NCBI GenBank assembly: GCA_029689965.1
Contig: CP121450.1
Coordinates: 2,294,001-2,358,000 of the forward strand
DNA length: 64,000 nucleotides
DNA from: Curtobacterium flaccumfaciens
Lineage (GTDB): Bacteria > Actinomycetota > Actinomycetes > Actinomycetales > Microbacteriaceae
Direction of reading: 5' to 3'
Under the pieces are notes generated by a model. The model was not told the DNA's origin. It was given only the letters and a program-made list of their open reading frames with translations, and did no database searches. This document shows positions 41,376 to 49,058 of the stretch, in pieces. The first letter of the stretch is position 1. Every line of letters begins with the position of its first letter. A program made the translations under genes and the position numbers.

Positions 41376-42879
41376 CCTCATCCGCTCCTCAGGTGCCTGG
41401 TGGGCCCAGTCCAGCAAGCACGCGCGGCTCACCGCCATCGGCACGACCGCCATCGTCCTCGTCCTCGGGCTCATCACCTGGAACGTCTGGGTCTCGCCGT
41501 CCGGCTCCGTGTCGACCGCGGTGCACCAGGCGCTCGGCGTGACCCCGCCGAAGAAGAAGGTCTCGGCCGCCGAGCTCCAGACGAAGCTCACGGCCGCGCA
41601 GAAGCAGATCTGGGCGCTCGAGGGCAAGCTCGAGTCGACGAGCGCGCAGGCTGGCTCGCGCGCCGACCAGATCGCCCAGCTCAAGGCGCAGATATCGTCG
41701 CTCCAGTCCCAGCTCGGTGCCGCGAAGAGCGGTTCGGGAGGCTCGTCCTCCTCCGGTGGGTCGGGTTCCTCCGTGAACGCGGCTGGGTCCGGCGGCGGTT
41801 CCGGCTCCGGCGATTCGGGCGGGTCCGGCTCCGGTGGTTCCGTCACGAACCCGAACGCCGGGCCCTCGAAGGACCCCTCGACGACGCCGATCAGCACCCC
41901 GACGAAGGCCCAGGTCCTGGCCCAGCAGTCCCGCTGGTACGGCCTCTACACGGCGCAGTCACCGTTCAACTGGTCCGAGTACGACCAGGTGTCGAAGCAG
42001 GTCGGCACGGCGACGAACATGGTCGGGTACTTCCAGGGCTTCGACCAGGACTTCAACGCCGGCGCCGTCCAGCGCTCGTGGGCGAACGGTCGACTGCCGA
42101 TGATGACGTGGGAGTCCGTCCCCGCGAAGACCGGCAACGACGAGCCGTACGTCGAGGGGTACACGAACGAGGACATCATCTCGGGCAAGTTCGACGCCTA
42201 CCTGACGAAGTACGCGCAGGCGCTCAAGGCGAACGGGATGCCGCTCGTGATCCGCCTCGACCACGAGATGAACGGCCAGTGGTACAACTGGTCCGAAGGG
42301 TCGAAGCAGCAGAACGCCGCCGGTTCCTACACGGCGATGTGGAAGCACGTCTGGCAGGTCTTCCAGGACAACGGCGCGAACCAGTACGCCATCTGGGACT
42401 GGTCGCCGTCGCGCATCGACAAGCTCGGCAACGCGAAGTACCAGACGCTCGACTACCTGCAGAACTACTACCCGGGTCCGCAGTACGTCGACTGGGTCGG
42501 TATGAGCGGCTACTACCGTGACGCCTCCGAGCAGCCGACGTTCCAGAACACCTTCGGGGCGACGCTCGCGCAGATCCGGCAGGTCGCTCCGGGGAAGAAG
42601 ATCGTCCTCAACGAGATCGGTGCCACCGAGACCGGGGGCAGCGTGTCGGACTCGCAGAAGTCCCGGTGGATCGACTCGCTGTTCGACGCGCTGGCCGATC
42701 CCGCCAACGACGACGTCATCGGCTTCGCGTACTTCAGTGAGACCGCGACGACCATCGTCGACGGCACGCGCACCACCAACGACTGGCGCCTCGACTCGCG
42801 GCCGGACAGCCTCCAGGCCTTCGCCGACGGCATCAAGCGCACCGACATCGACTACGACCTGCAGGAGGTCAAGCAGTGA
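41368..42879 (+). CDS. Membrane-anchored glycoside hydrolase, family 26-like
   Basis: About 503 residues, frame intact. I choose a TTG start overlapping the glycosyltransferase stop by eight bases; GGAGG lies nine bases before it. A cytoplasmic stub, one helix (AIGTTAIVLVLGLITWNVWV), a coiled coil near residues 60-110 and a Gly/Ser linker lead to the catalytic domain. LVIRLDHEMNGQWYNWSEGS is the GH26 acid/base block (HEMNG) and KKIVLNEIGATETGG carries the likely nucleophile Glu. GH26 enzymes cut beta-mannans or related beta-linked chains, often while making or releasing exopolysaccharide. It acts outside the cell and is coupled to the synthase gene. Confidence 0.85.
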   Translation: MSDLIRSSGAWWAQSSKHARLTAIGTTAIVLVLGLITWNVWVSPSGSVSTAVHQALGVTPPKKKVSAAELQTKLTAAQKQIWALEGKLESTSAQAGSRADQIAQLKAQISSLQSQLGAAKSGSGGSSSSGGSGSSVNAAGSGGGSGSGDSGGSGSGGSVTNPNAGPSKDPSTTPISTPTKAQVLAQQSRWYGLYTAQSPFNWSEYDQVSKQVGTATNMVGYFQGFDQDFNAGAVQRSWANGRLPMMTWESVPAKTGNDEPYVEGYTNEDIISGKFDAYLTKYAQALKANGMPLVIRLDHEMNGQWYNWSEGSKQQNAAGSYTAMWKHVWQVFQDNGANQYAIWDWSPSRIDKLGNAKYQTLDYLQNYYPGPQYVDWVGMSGYYRDASEQPTFQNTFGATLAQIRQVAPGKKIVLNEIGATETGGSVSDSQKSRWIDSLFDALADPANDDVIGFAYFSETATTIVDGTRTTNDWRLDSRPDSLQAFADGIKRTDIDYDLQEVKQ

Positions 42880-44303
42880 CCGCGTCCAAGAAGTCGCCCG
42901 CACCGGCCGACACCCGTCCCGCACCCGTCATCAGCGTCATCGGCACCGGTTACCTCGGCGCCACCCATGCGGCCGCCATGGCCGAGATGGGCTTCGAGAC
43001 CATCGGCGTGGACGTCGACCCGTCGAAGCTCGCGGCACTGGCCGCCGGCGAGGTCCCGTTCTACGAGCCCGGCCTGCCGGAGCTCATCACCAAGCACGTC
43101 GCGAGTGGCGCGCTCCGGTTCACGTCCTCGATCTCGGAGGCGGTCGCCGCGGCCGACGTGCACTTCGTCTGCGTCGGCACGCCGCAGCGCGCCGGATCGC
43201 ACGCTGCGAACCTGTCGTACGTCGAGAGCGCCGTCCGGGGAGTGGCCGAGAACCTCACGCACCCGGGTCTCATCGTCGGCAAGTCGACGGTCCCGGTGGG
43301 GACGGCGGAGCGGCTCCGCGGCATCGTCCGTGAGTTCGCCCCGTCGGGGATCGACGCCGAGCTCGTCTGGAACCCGGAGTTCCTCCGCGAGGGCAAGGCC
43401 GTCGACGACACCCTCCACCCGGACCGCCTCGTCTGGGGTGGTGCGTCCCCGGCCGCCGACGCCGTGATCCGCGAGGTCTACGCCGCACCCATCGCGGAGG
43501 GCACCCCGGTCATCACCACCGACCTCGCCACCGCAGAACTCGTCAAGGTCAGCGCGAACGCGTTCCTCGCGACGAAGATCTCGTTCATCAACGCGATCTC
43601 GGAGATGTGCGCGATCACCGGCGCGGACGTGTCGACGTTGGCGGACGCCCTCGGGCACGACGCCCGCATCGGCCGGAAGTTCCTGAACGCCGGCCTCGGC
43701 TTCGGCGGCGGCTGCCTGCCGAAGGACATCCGGGCGCTCATGCACCGCGCGAACGAGCTCGGCGCCGGGCGCGTGGTCGGTCTCATGCAGCAGATCGACG
43801 AGATCAACATGGGGCAGCGCGAGCGGGTCATCGACATGACCATCGAGGCGCTCGGTGGCTCCGTGCTGAACCGCCGGGTCGCCGTCGTCGGGGCAGCCTT
43901 CAAGCCCCTCACCGACGACGTCCGCGACTCGCCGGCGCTCAACGTCGCCGCGGCGCTGCACCTTCGCGGCGCCCAGGTCACGCTGTGGGATCCGGAGGCG
44001 ATGGAGACCGCACGTCGCTCCTTCCCGACGCTCACCTACTCGTCCTCGATGGAGGGCGCGATCGAGGACGCCGACGTCGTGCTCGTCCTCACCGAGTGGG
44101 ACGACGTGATCGCCGCCGATCCGGCAGCGCTCGCCTCGATCGTGGGACGTCGGTTCGTCATCGACGCCCGCAACTGCCTCCCGGTCGCCGACTGGGTCAA
44201 GGCGGGTTGGACCGTCCGTTCCCTGGGACGGCCCACTCCGGTCACGGGTGCACCCGTGAGCGTCGCCGCGGGGACGAACGACGCGGTGGCCACCGCGCGG
44301 TAG
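42876..44303 (+). CDS. ugd: UDP-glucose/GDP-mannose dehydrogenase family protein (UDP-glucose 6-dehydrogenase)
   Basis: Intact, 475 residues, GTG start overlapping the previous stop; AGGAGG lies seven bases before it. The NAD site is VISVIGTGYLGATHAAAMAE; the three-domain fold continues with FVCVGTPQRAGSHAANLSYV, VWNPEFLREGKAVDDTLHPD, LVKVSANAFLATKISFINAI (catalytic Lys) and NAGLGFGGGCLPKDIRALMH (catalytic Cys). It oxidises UDP-glucose to UDP-glucuronate. Together with the GT2 and GH26 genes it suggests an exopolysaccharide containing uronic acid. The last 20 residues are a low-complexity tail. Confidence 0.92.
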   Translation: MTASKKSPAPADTRPAPVISVIGTGYLGATHAAAMAEMGFETIGVDVDPSKLAALAAGEVPFYEPGLPELITKHVASGALRFTSSISEAVAAADVHFVCVGTPQRAGSHAANLSYVESAVRGVAENLTHPGLIVGKSTVPVGTAERLRGIVREFAPSGIDAELVWNPEFLREGKAVDDTLHPDRLVWGGASPAADAVIREVYAAPIAEGTPVITTDLATAELVKVSANAFLATKISFINAISEMCAITGADVSTLADALGHDARIGRKFLNAGLGFGGGCLPKDIRALMHRANELGAGRVVGLMQQIDEINMGQRERVIDMTIEALGGSVLNRRVAVVGAAFKPLTDDVRDSPALNVAAALHLRGAQVTLWDPEAMETARRSFPTLTYSSSMEGAIEDADVVLVLTEWDDVIAADPAALASIVGRRFVIDARNCLPVADWVKAGWTVRSLGRPTPVTGAPVSVAAGTNDAVATAR

Positions 44304-44384
44304 TCGCTGATCCCGCTGTGCGGGTCGGGGTCCGTGCCGGGGCGGCACGGACCCCGCTCGCGTCCGCGGCGGCGCGGCCGTCTC

Positions 44385-44610
44385 GCGCACAGGTGGTCGT
44401 TCCGCGCATAGGTGGTCTTTCCGCGCGTGGGTGGTCCTTTCGCGCGTGGGTGGTCCTTTCGCGCGTGGGTGGTCCTTTCGCGCGTGGGTGGTCCTTTCGC
44501 GCGTGGGTGGTCCTTTCGCGCGTGGGTGGTCCTTTCGCGCGTGGGTGGTCCTTTCGCGCGTAGGCGGTCCTGTCGCGCGTAGCTGGTCGTTTCTTCTGAC
44601 CGCCTACGCG
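44385..44610. repeat. 19-bp tandem repeat, 11 units, ending in a hairpin
   Basis: Units are 19 bases, consensus GCGCGTGGGTGGTCCTTTC. Units 3-9 (44423-44555) are identical; units 1, 2, 10 and 11 are diverged. The variant core GCGCGTAGGCGGTC of unit 10 is matched by the inverted GACCGCCTACGCGC near 44598. The spacer between the dehydrogenase and the convergent glnA has no other gene. Confidence 0.93.
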
Positions 44611-44659
44611 CGATTCCGCTTTCCAACGCAGGTGCTGTGGGCAGGAACGTCACGACGTG

Positions 44660-44714
44660 ACCGCCTGGAGGCGCGGTGCGCGCCCGGCGGACCGGCACCG
44701 CGCCTCCAGGCGGT
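44660..44714. repeat. Perfect 20-bp inverted repeat (CCTGGAGG family)
   Basis: ACCGCCTGGAGGCGCGGTGC (44660-44679) and its exact reverse complement (44695-44714) around a 15-base loop. Same core as the palindromes near 0.85, 26.1, 54.7 and 59.7 kb. Confidence 0.9.
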
Positions 44715-44732
44715 TCGTCCGTCATCCGGATG

Positions 44733-44824
44733 CCGAGTCTCGTGCTGAGCGACGGGTCTCACGCCTACGGCCGCGAGACTTGTCCCTGAGCGCGAGTCTC
44801 GCCCCTCGGCAGCCGAGTCTCGGG
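44733..44824. repeat. CGAGTCTC-family repeat cluster
   Basis: Three direct copies of CGAGTCTCG and one inverted CGAGACTT, with TGAGCGAC and TCCCTGAGCGCG in between, arranged as in the related elements near 18.6, 34.45 and 62.35 kb, but with weaker pairing. Confidence 0.65.
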
Positions 44825-44831
44825 AGACACA

Positions 44832-44864
44832 GAAGGCCCCGCACCGGAACGGTGCGGGGCCTTC
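44832..44864 (-). terminator. Terminator of glnA
   Basis: GAAGGCCCCGCACC, loop GGAAC, then GGTGCGGGGCCTTC: a perfect 14-base stem located 17 bases past the stop of the leftward glnA gene. Confidence 0.85.
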
Positions 44865-44881
44865 GTGGTGTCGGGCCAGGG

Positions 44882-46306
44882 TCAGACGCCGAAGTACAGC
44901 TCGTACTCGAACGGGTGCGGGCGCTGCGCGAGCGGGAGGATCTCGTTCTCGCGCTTGTAGTCGATCCAGGTCTGGATGAGGTCCTCGGTGAAGACGTTGC
45001 CCTTCGTGAGGAACTCGTGGTCCGCCTCGAGGGCCTCGAGTGCCTCGTCGAGGGAGCCGGGCACCTGCGGGATGCCCTTGGCCTCCTCGGGCGGGAGCTC
45101 GTAGAGGTCCTTGTCGACCGGCTCGTGCGGCTCGATGCGGTTCTGGATGCCGTCGAGGCCGGCCATCAGCTGCGCGGCGAACGCGAGGTACGGGTTGCCC
45201 GAGGCGTCCGGCGCCCGGAACTCGATGCGCTTGGCCTTCGGGTTGGTGCCGGTGATCGGGATGCGGATCGCGGCGGACCGGTTCCCGGCCGAGTAGACCA
45301 GGTTGACCGGGGCTTCGAAGCCCTTCACCAGGCGGTGGTACGAGTTGATCGACGGGTTCGTGAACGCGAGCAGCGCGGGCGCGTGCTTGAGGATGCCGCC
45401 GATGTACCAGCGCGCGACGTCCGAGAGGCCGCCGTAGCCGTTCTCGTCGTAGAACAGCGGCTTGCCGTCCGACCAGAGCGACTGGTGGGTGTGCATGCCG
45501 GAGCCGTTGTCGCCGAAGAGCGGCTTCGGCATGAAGGTGGCGACCTTGCCCCACTGGTCGGCCGTGTTCTTGACGATGTACTTGAACTTCAGGATGTCGT
45601 CCGCGGCGTGGACCATCGTGTCGAACTTGTAGTTGATCTCCTGCTGGCCGCCGGTGCCGACCTCGTGGTGCGAGCGCTCGAGCTCGAAGCCCGCCTCGAT
45701 CAGCTTGAGGGTGATGTCGTCGCGCAGGTCGGCCGTCTTGTCGACCGGGGAGACCGGGAAGTAGCCGCCCTTGTACGGGGTCTTGTTGGCGAGGTTGCCG
45801 CCCTCTTCCTCGCGGCCGGTGTTCCACGCGCCCTCTTCGGAGTCGACCGCGTAGAACGACTTGTTCTGCGTGACCGAGTAGCGGACGTCGTCGAAGATGT
45901 AGAACTCGGCCTCGGGGGCGAAGAACGCGGTGTCCGCGATGCCCGTCGACGCGAGGTACTTCTCCGCCTTCTTCGCCACCTGGCGCGGGTCGCGGCCGTA
46001 GATCTCACCGTTCCGCGGGTTGTAGATGTCGAAGACCATGATCAGCGTGCGCTCGGCGCGGAACTGGTCGACGTAGGCCGTCGTCACGTCCGGGATGAGC
46101 TGCATGTCCGACTCGTGGATCGACGCGAACCCGCGGATCGACGAACCATCGAAGAGCTGTCCGACGGAGAAGAAGTCCTCGTCGACCGTCGACGCCGGGA
46201 TGTTGAAGTGCTGCTGGACGCCGGGCAGGTCCGTGAATCGGATGTCGAGGAACTTGACGTCCGTGTCCTTGATGAAGGCGAGCACCTCGGAGGAATCGCT
46301 GAACAT
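44882..46306 (-). CDS. glnA: Glutamine synthetase type I (GlnA1)
   Basis: Intact, 474 residues. [20 protein letters not shown] opens the beta-grasp domain; [73 protein letters not shown] and NRSAAIRIP follow the family. [20 protein letters not shown] carries the Tyr that GlnE adenylylates. GGAGA lies eight bases before the ATG. About 75-115 bases upstream lies a complete GlnR box, so nitrogen control is likely at both transcription and protein level. Confidence 0.97.
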   Translation of the reverse strand: MFSDSSEVLAFIKDTDVKFLDIRFTDLPGVQQHFNIPASTVDEDFFSVGQLFDGSSIRGFASIHESDMQLIPDVTTAYVDQFRAERTLIMVFDIYNPRNGEIYGRDPRQVAKKAEKYLASTGIADTAFFAPEAEFYIFDDVRYSVTQNKSFYAVDSEEGAWNTGREEEGGNLANKTPYKGGYFPVSPVDKTADLRDDITLKLIEAGFELERSHHEVGTGGQQEINYKFDTMVHAADDILKFKYIVKNTADQWGKVATFMPKPLFGDNGSGMHTHQSLWSDGKPLFYDENGYGGLSDVARWYIGGILKHAPALLAFTNPSINSYHRLVKGFEAPVNLVYSAGNRSAAIRIPITGTNPKAKRIEFRAPDASGNPYLAFAAQLMAGLDGIQNRIEPHEPVDKDLYELPPEEAKGIPQVPGSLDEALEALEADHEFLTKGNVFTEDLIQTWIDYKRENEILPLAQRPHPFEYELYFGV

Positions 46307-46382
46307 GTGTGTCGATCTCCTGGGGGTTGGGTGATGTCGGCAGGGACCTTGCGGCACCCTCCGACGAGGGTATTGACACCGG

Positions 46383-46420
46383 GTTTCCCGGACGTGACTG
46401 CATTGTTTCGTGCGTGTTAC
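46383..46420 (-). promoter_or_regulatory. GlnR binding site upstream of glnA
   Basis: Read on the glnA strand: GTAAC, six bases, GAAAC, six bases, GTCAC, six bases, GAAAC. This is the full a1-b1-a2-b2 pattern known for actinobacterial GlnR (GTnAC-n6-GnAAC twice), with exact spacing throughout. It also lies just upstream of the divergent RDD gene's -10 box (46436-46441). Confidence 0.9.
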
Positions 46421-46447
46421 GTCGGCCCGTTCGCCTACGCTTGGGGC

Positions 46448-46902
46448 ATGGCCCGCAGCACCACTCCGTCCTCCGCGTCGTCCGCCCATCCGGACGGCTG
46501 GCCCGGCAAGGACCTGGGCCTGCCGGAGGAAGGACCCGCAGCGTCGGACGGATCGGCCGCCGGATCGTGGCGCTGCTGATCGACGGCGCGCTGGCCGACC
46601 TCGTCGCGTACGTCACCGGCGTGTGGTCGCCGGTGAACGGCTCAGGCGACATCGCACACTCGTGGATCCAGATCGCGATCTTCGCGGCGCTGCAGGTCCT
46701 GTTCATCTGCCTGCTGTCCGGTTCGTTCGGACACATCTGCGTGGGCCTGCGGGTCGTGCCGATGCGCGGCGGCTACGTCGGCGTCTGGCGTCCCGTCGTC
46801 CGGACGCTGCTCCTCTGCCTGGTGGTGCCGGCGCTCATCATCGACCGTGACAGTCGTGGCGCGCACGACCGGATCGCGGGTACGGTCCTCGTGCGCCGCT
46901 GA
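46448..46902 (+). CDS. RDD-family membrane protein
   Basis: About 151 residues. After a polar N-terminus the RDD signature appears as [20 protein letters not shown] (Arg and Asp-Asp/Asp positions of the family), then a helix [20 protein letters not shown] and [20 protein letters not shown]. The ATG lies six bases after TACGCT, a leaderless layout. Reading breaks near 46535 (G lost in [11 protein letters not shown]). Some RDD proteins are Na+/H+ antiporter-like; function here unknown. Divergent from glnA, as in many actinobacteria. Confidence 0.88.
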
Positions 46903-46937
46903 CGGTCCGCGCGGCGAGGCTGCGTGGTCGGCGGGGG

Positions 46938-47064
46938 TGCCGTGCCGTGCTGTGCCGTGCCGTGCTGTGGCTCGGTGCGAGGTTTCGTACGCCGTGCGAG
47001 CCAGAGGAGATGCCACCGAGTCCGGAACCTCGCACAGTGGCGAGCGTGCCTCGCACGGTGCGAG
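46938..47064. repeat. GTGCGAGG-family repeat plus 15-bp tandem
   Basis: It starts with two tandem 15-base units GTGCCGTGCCGTGCT (from 46938), continues with an imperfect hairpin whose arms are GTGCGAGGTTTC and GGAACCTCGCAC, and ends with the palindrome CTCGCACGGTGCGAG (47050-47064). It separates the converging RDD and DUF4191 genes. Confidence 0.75.
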
Positions 47065-47093
47065 CCGCGAGCCGCGAGCCGCGCGACGAACGG

Positions 47094-47129
47094 AGAACGC
47101 CCCCGGCCTGGCACGGTCGGGGGCGTTCT
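47094..47129 (-). terminator. Terminator of the DUF4191 gene
   Basis: AGAACGCCCCCG (47094-47105) pairs exactly with CGGGGGCGTTCT (47118-47129), ending 17 bases beyond the stop of the leftward gene. Confidence 0.8.
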
Positions 47130-47146
47130 GCGTCGTGGGAAGTCCG

Positions 47147-47875
47147 TCAGCGCGGGCGGCCGGCGCGCGCACGCATCGGGTCCATGCCCTTCGGGATCGC
47201 CGCGGCCGGGCTCTGCGTCAGCGAGTCGAGCCGGTTCGCGACCGCCAGCACCTCGTTCCGGTTGAGGGCCTTCTTGAACTTGTTCATGGCGCGGGGAAGC
47301 TTGTGCAGCGTGACAGCGTCGGCACCGTCGCTCTCCTTCCCGGTGCCCACGTGCACGACGTGCACTGGCACGTTCGGGACGATGCGCTGGACCTTGCGGC
47401 GCTCCTCGTCGACCTGGCGGTTCAGGTTGCCGCGCTGCCCCTCGGTGATGAGGACGACGCCCGGCGTCCCGACGGCACGGTAGACCGCTGCCTGCGACCG
47501 CCCGTGCACCGCGACGGGCATCTCGCTCGACCGCCACTGACGGCGGAGCGAGTTCGACAGCACGGCACCGACGGCGCCCGGCTGGCCCTCGATCTGCGAG
47601 TAGGCGGCGCGTTCGGCGAGCCGACCGAGGACGATCAGGAACAGCAGCACGCCGAGCAGCACGCCGGCGACGATCCACAGCACGACCGCGAGCCAGTTCT
47701 GGCCGGGGAGCAGCAGGGCGAGCAGGACACCCAGCACCACGGGGACCACGAAGGCCAGAGCGAACCACCAGACGGAGCTCGGATTCGCCCGCCGGGTCAT
47801 GGTGAAGACCTGGTACATCTGCTTGAGACGACCCGGCTCCTTCGCCGTCGTACCTTGAGAACTGCTGCGTGCCAT
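47147..47875 (-). CDS. DUF4191 membrane protein
   Basis: Intact, 242 residues. RLKQMYQVFTMTRRANPSSV precedes two adjacent helices (WWFALAFVVPVVLGVLLALL and LAVVLWIVAGVLLGVLLFLI), then a cytoplasmic domain with RAVGTPGVVLITEGQRGNLN and VPVHVVHVGTGKESDG. This actinobacterial family has no assigned function and is usually found near glnA and lipoyl/TCA genes, as here. The ATG is preceded on its strand by TATCCT and six bases, so a leaderless start is likely. Confidence 0.88.
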   Translation of the reverse strand: MARSSSQGTTAKEPGRLKQMYQVFTMTRRANPSSVWWFALAFVVPVVLGVLLALLLPGQNWLAVVLWIVAGVLLGVLLFLIVLGRLAERAAYSQIEGQPGAVGAVLSNSLRRQWRSSEMPVAVHGRSQAAVYRAVGTPGVVLITEGQRGNLNRQVDEERRKVQRIVPNVPVHVVHVGTGKESDGADAVTLHKLPRAMNKFKKALNRNEVLAVANRLDSLTQSPAAAIPKGMDPMRARAGRPR

Positions 47876-48002
47876 GCGACCAGGATACGGCCTGCACCGA
47901 CGTGCCAGCACCGCCGATGATCCGGCTGTGGGCGAACGACGTTGTGCACAGGGACCGTTCACGGCCGGGAGGCGCGGGGCACCACCCGGCACGCTGGCCG
48001 AC

Positions 48003-48920
48003 ATGCAGATGGGAACCGATCACGTCCGCTGGTACGCCGCGGACGACGAGCGACCGTTGGCCGCATGGCTGGCCGACCGCTCCACGGTCGGCGAGCGGTC
48101 CCCGGGTCGCCACCTCGCCCCGCTCCTCGACGTCGGGCGGGTGCCCGACGGGCGCCTCGCGGTGGACGTCCTCCGGCCCGCGGGCACGCCGCTGGTCGCG
48201 GCGCTCGACACGCTCGGTGCGCCGACCGCGGGTGTCGCCGTCACCCTGACCGTGCCGCTGCTCGAACTCGCGGCGGCAGCGCGGGGCGGTGCCGTGCACG
48301 TGGGGACGGCCGTGCTCGACGACGTCCTCGTGGACGACGCCGGCGCGGTGGTGCTCTGCGACCGACCGCCCGGGTCCGTGGGACGGGCACATCCCGACGA
48401 GGGAGGCAGCGCGCCGCGCTCGGACCGCGCACGACGCTCCGACGGCGCCCGACGCTCCGACGGCGCCCGACGCTCCGACGGCGCCCGACGCTCCGACGGC
48501 GCGCGCCGGTCGGACGGCGCACGGCGCTCTGAGCTGGACGGTGCACGGACGCTCGTGCTCGCGGCGCGCATCGTCTGGGAGCGGACGGACGAGCGCGACC
48601 CGGCACGACCCCTCGTCGACACCGCCCTCGCGAGTGCCCTCGACGGCGGAGTCGACGCCGTCCGCTCCGCGCTCGCGCTCGTCCGTTCGACCGCGGCACC
48701 GCGGCCGGTCCGATGGGCACCGCCGAGCGACGACTTGCTCGTGGGCCTTCCGGAACCCGCTGCGCCTCCGCCGGACCACGCACTCGTCGCCGTCCTGCGC
48801 GAGGTCGTCGAACGGGGCATCCCGTTCGGCGCGGGTCGGCGGCTGCCGCTGCGGCGCGCCGTCGTCGGCGTCGTGGTCGCTGCCGGGGCCACCGCAGCAG
48901 CGGTCTTCGCCCTGGGCTGA
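48003..48920 (+). CDS. Hypothetical kinase-like membrane protein with RRSDGA repeats
   Basis: Intact, about 305 residues. I do not recognise a named family. The first half (RHLAPLLDVGRVPDGRLAVD, then GTPLVAALDTLGAPTAGVAV and GAVHVGTAVLDDVLVDDAGA) resembles the N-lobe and catalytic-loop order of a degenerate protein-kinase fold, without the catalytic Lys/Asp motifs. A run of RRSDGA hexapeptides follows. The C-terminus is one helix, LRRAVVGVVVAAGATAAAVF. It is divergent from the DUF4191 gene; a possible -10 (CACGCT) lies seven bases before the ATG. Confidence 0.6.
   Translation: MQMGTDHVRWYAADDERPLAAWLADRSTVGERSPGRHLAPLLDVGRVPDGRLAVDVLRPAGTPLVAALDTLGAPTAGVAVTLTVPLLELAAAARGGAVHVGTAVLDDVLVDDAGAVVLCDRPPGSVGRAHPDEGGSAPRSDRARRSDGARRSDGARRSDGARRSDGARRSDGARRSELDGARTLVLAARIVWERTDERDPARPLVDTALASALDGGVDAVRSALALVRSTAAPRPVRWAPPSDDLLVGLPEPAAPPPDHALVAVLREVVERGIPFGAGRRLPLRRAVVGVVVAAGATAAAVFALG
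48432..48539. repeat. 18-bp minisatellite inside the kinase-like gene (RRSDGA)
   Basis: Three identical units CGACGCTCCGACGGCGCC (48432-48485), one with a single change, then two diverged units. In frame they encode five RRSDGA and a final RRSELD. The upstream SAPRSDRA looks like a decayed copy. Confidence 0.92.
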
Positions 48921-49004
48921 GCCCTGGGCCGAGCCGAGGGCCGAGCCCTGGGCGGTCGGTCCGGACACGACCGGGCTCGGGGACGAGCGCGGCGGGAACG
49001 GCGA

Positions 49005-49034
49005 CGGCCCCGGTCCACTGTGGGACCGGGGCCG
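49005..49034. terminator. Terminator between converging genes
   Basis: CGGCCCCGGTCC pairs exactly with GGACCGGGGCCG around a six-base loop (12-base stem), between the kinase-like gene and sucB. It can serve both strands. Confidence 0.75.
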
Positions 49035-49058
49035 CCGCCGTCTGACGGGGTGCTGGGA

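Noticed and set aside
44385..44610. CRISPR array
   Set aside because: The 19-base units are contiguous with no spacers, and no cas-like gene is near. It is a plain tandem repeat.
44431..44748. Repeat protein encoded by the 19-bp array
   Set aside because: 19 is not a multiple of three, so the apparent peptide repeat cycles through frames; no start signal or family match.
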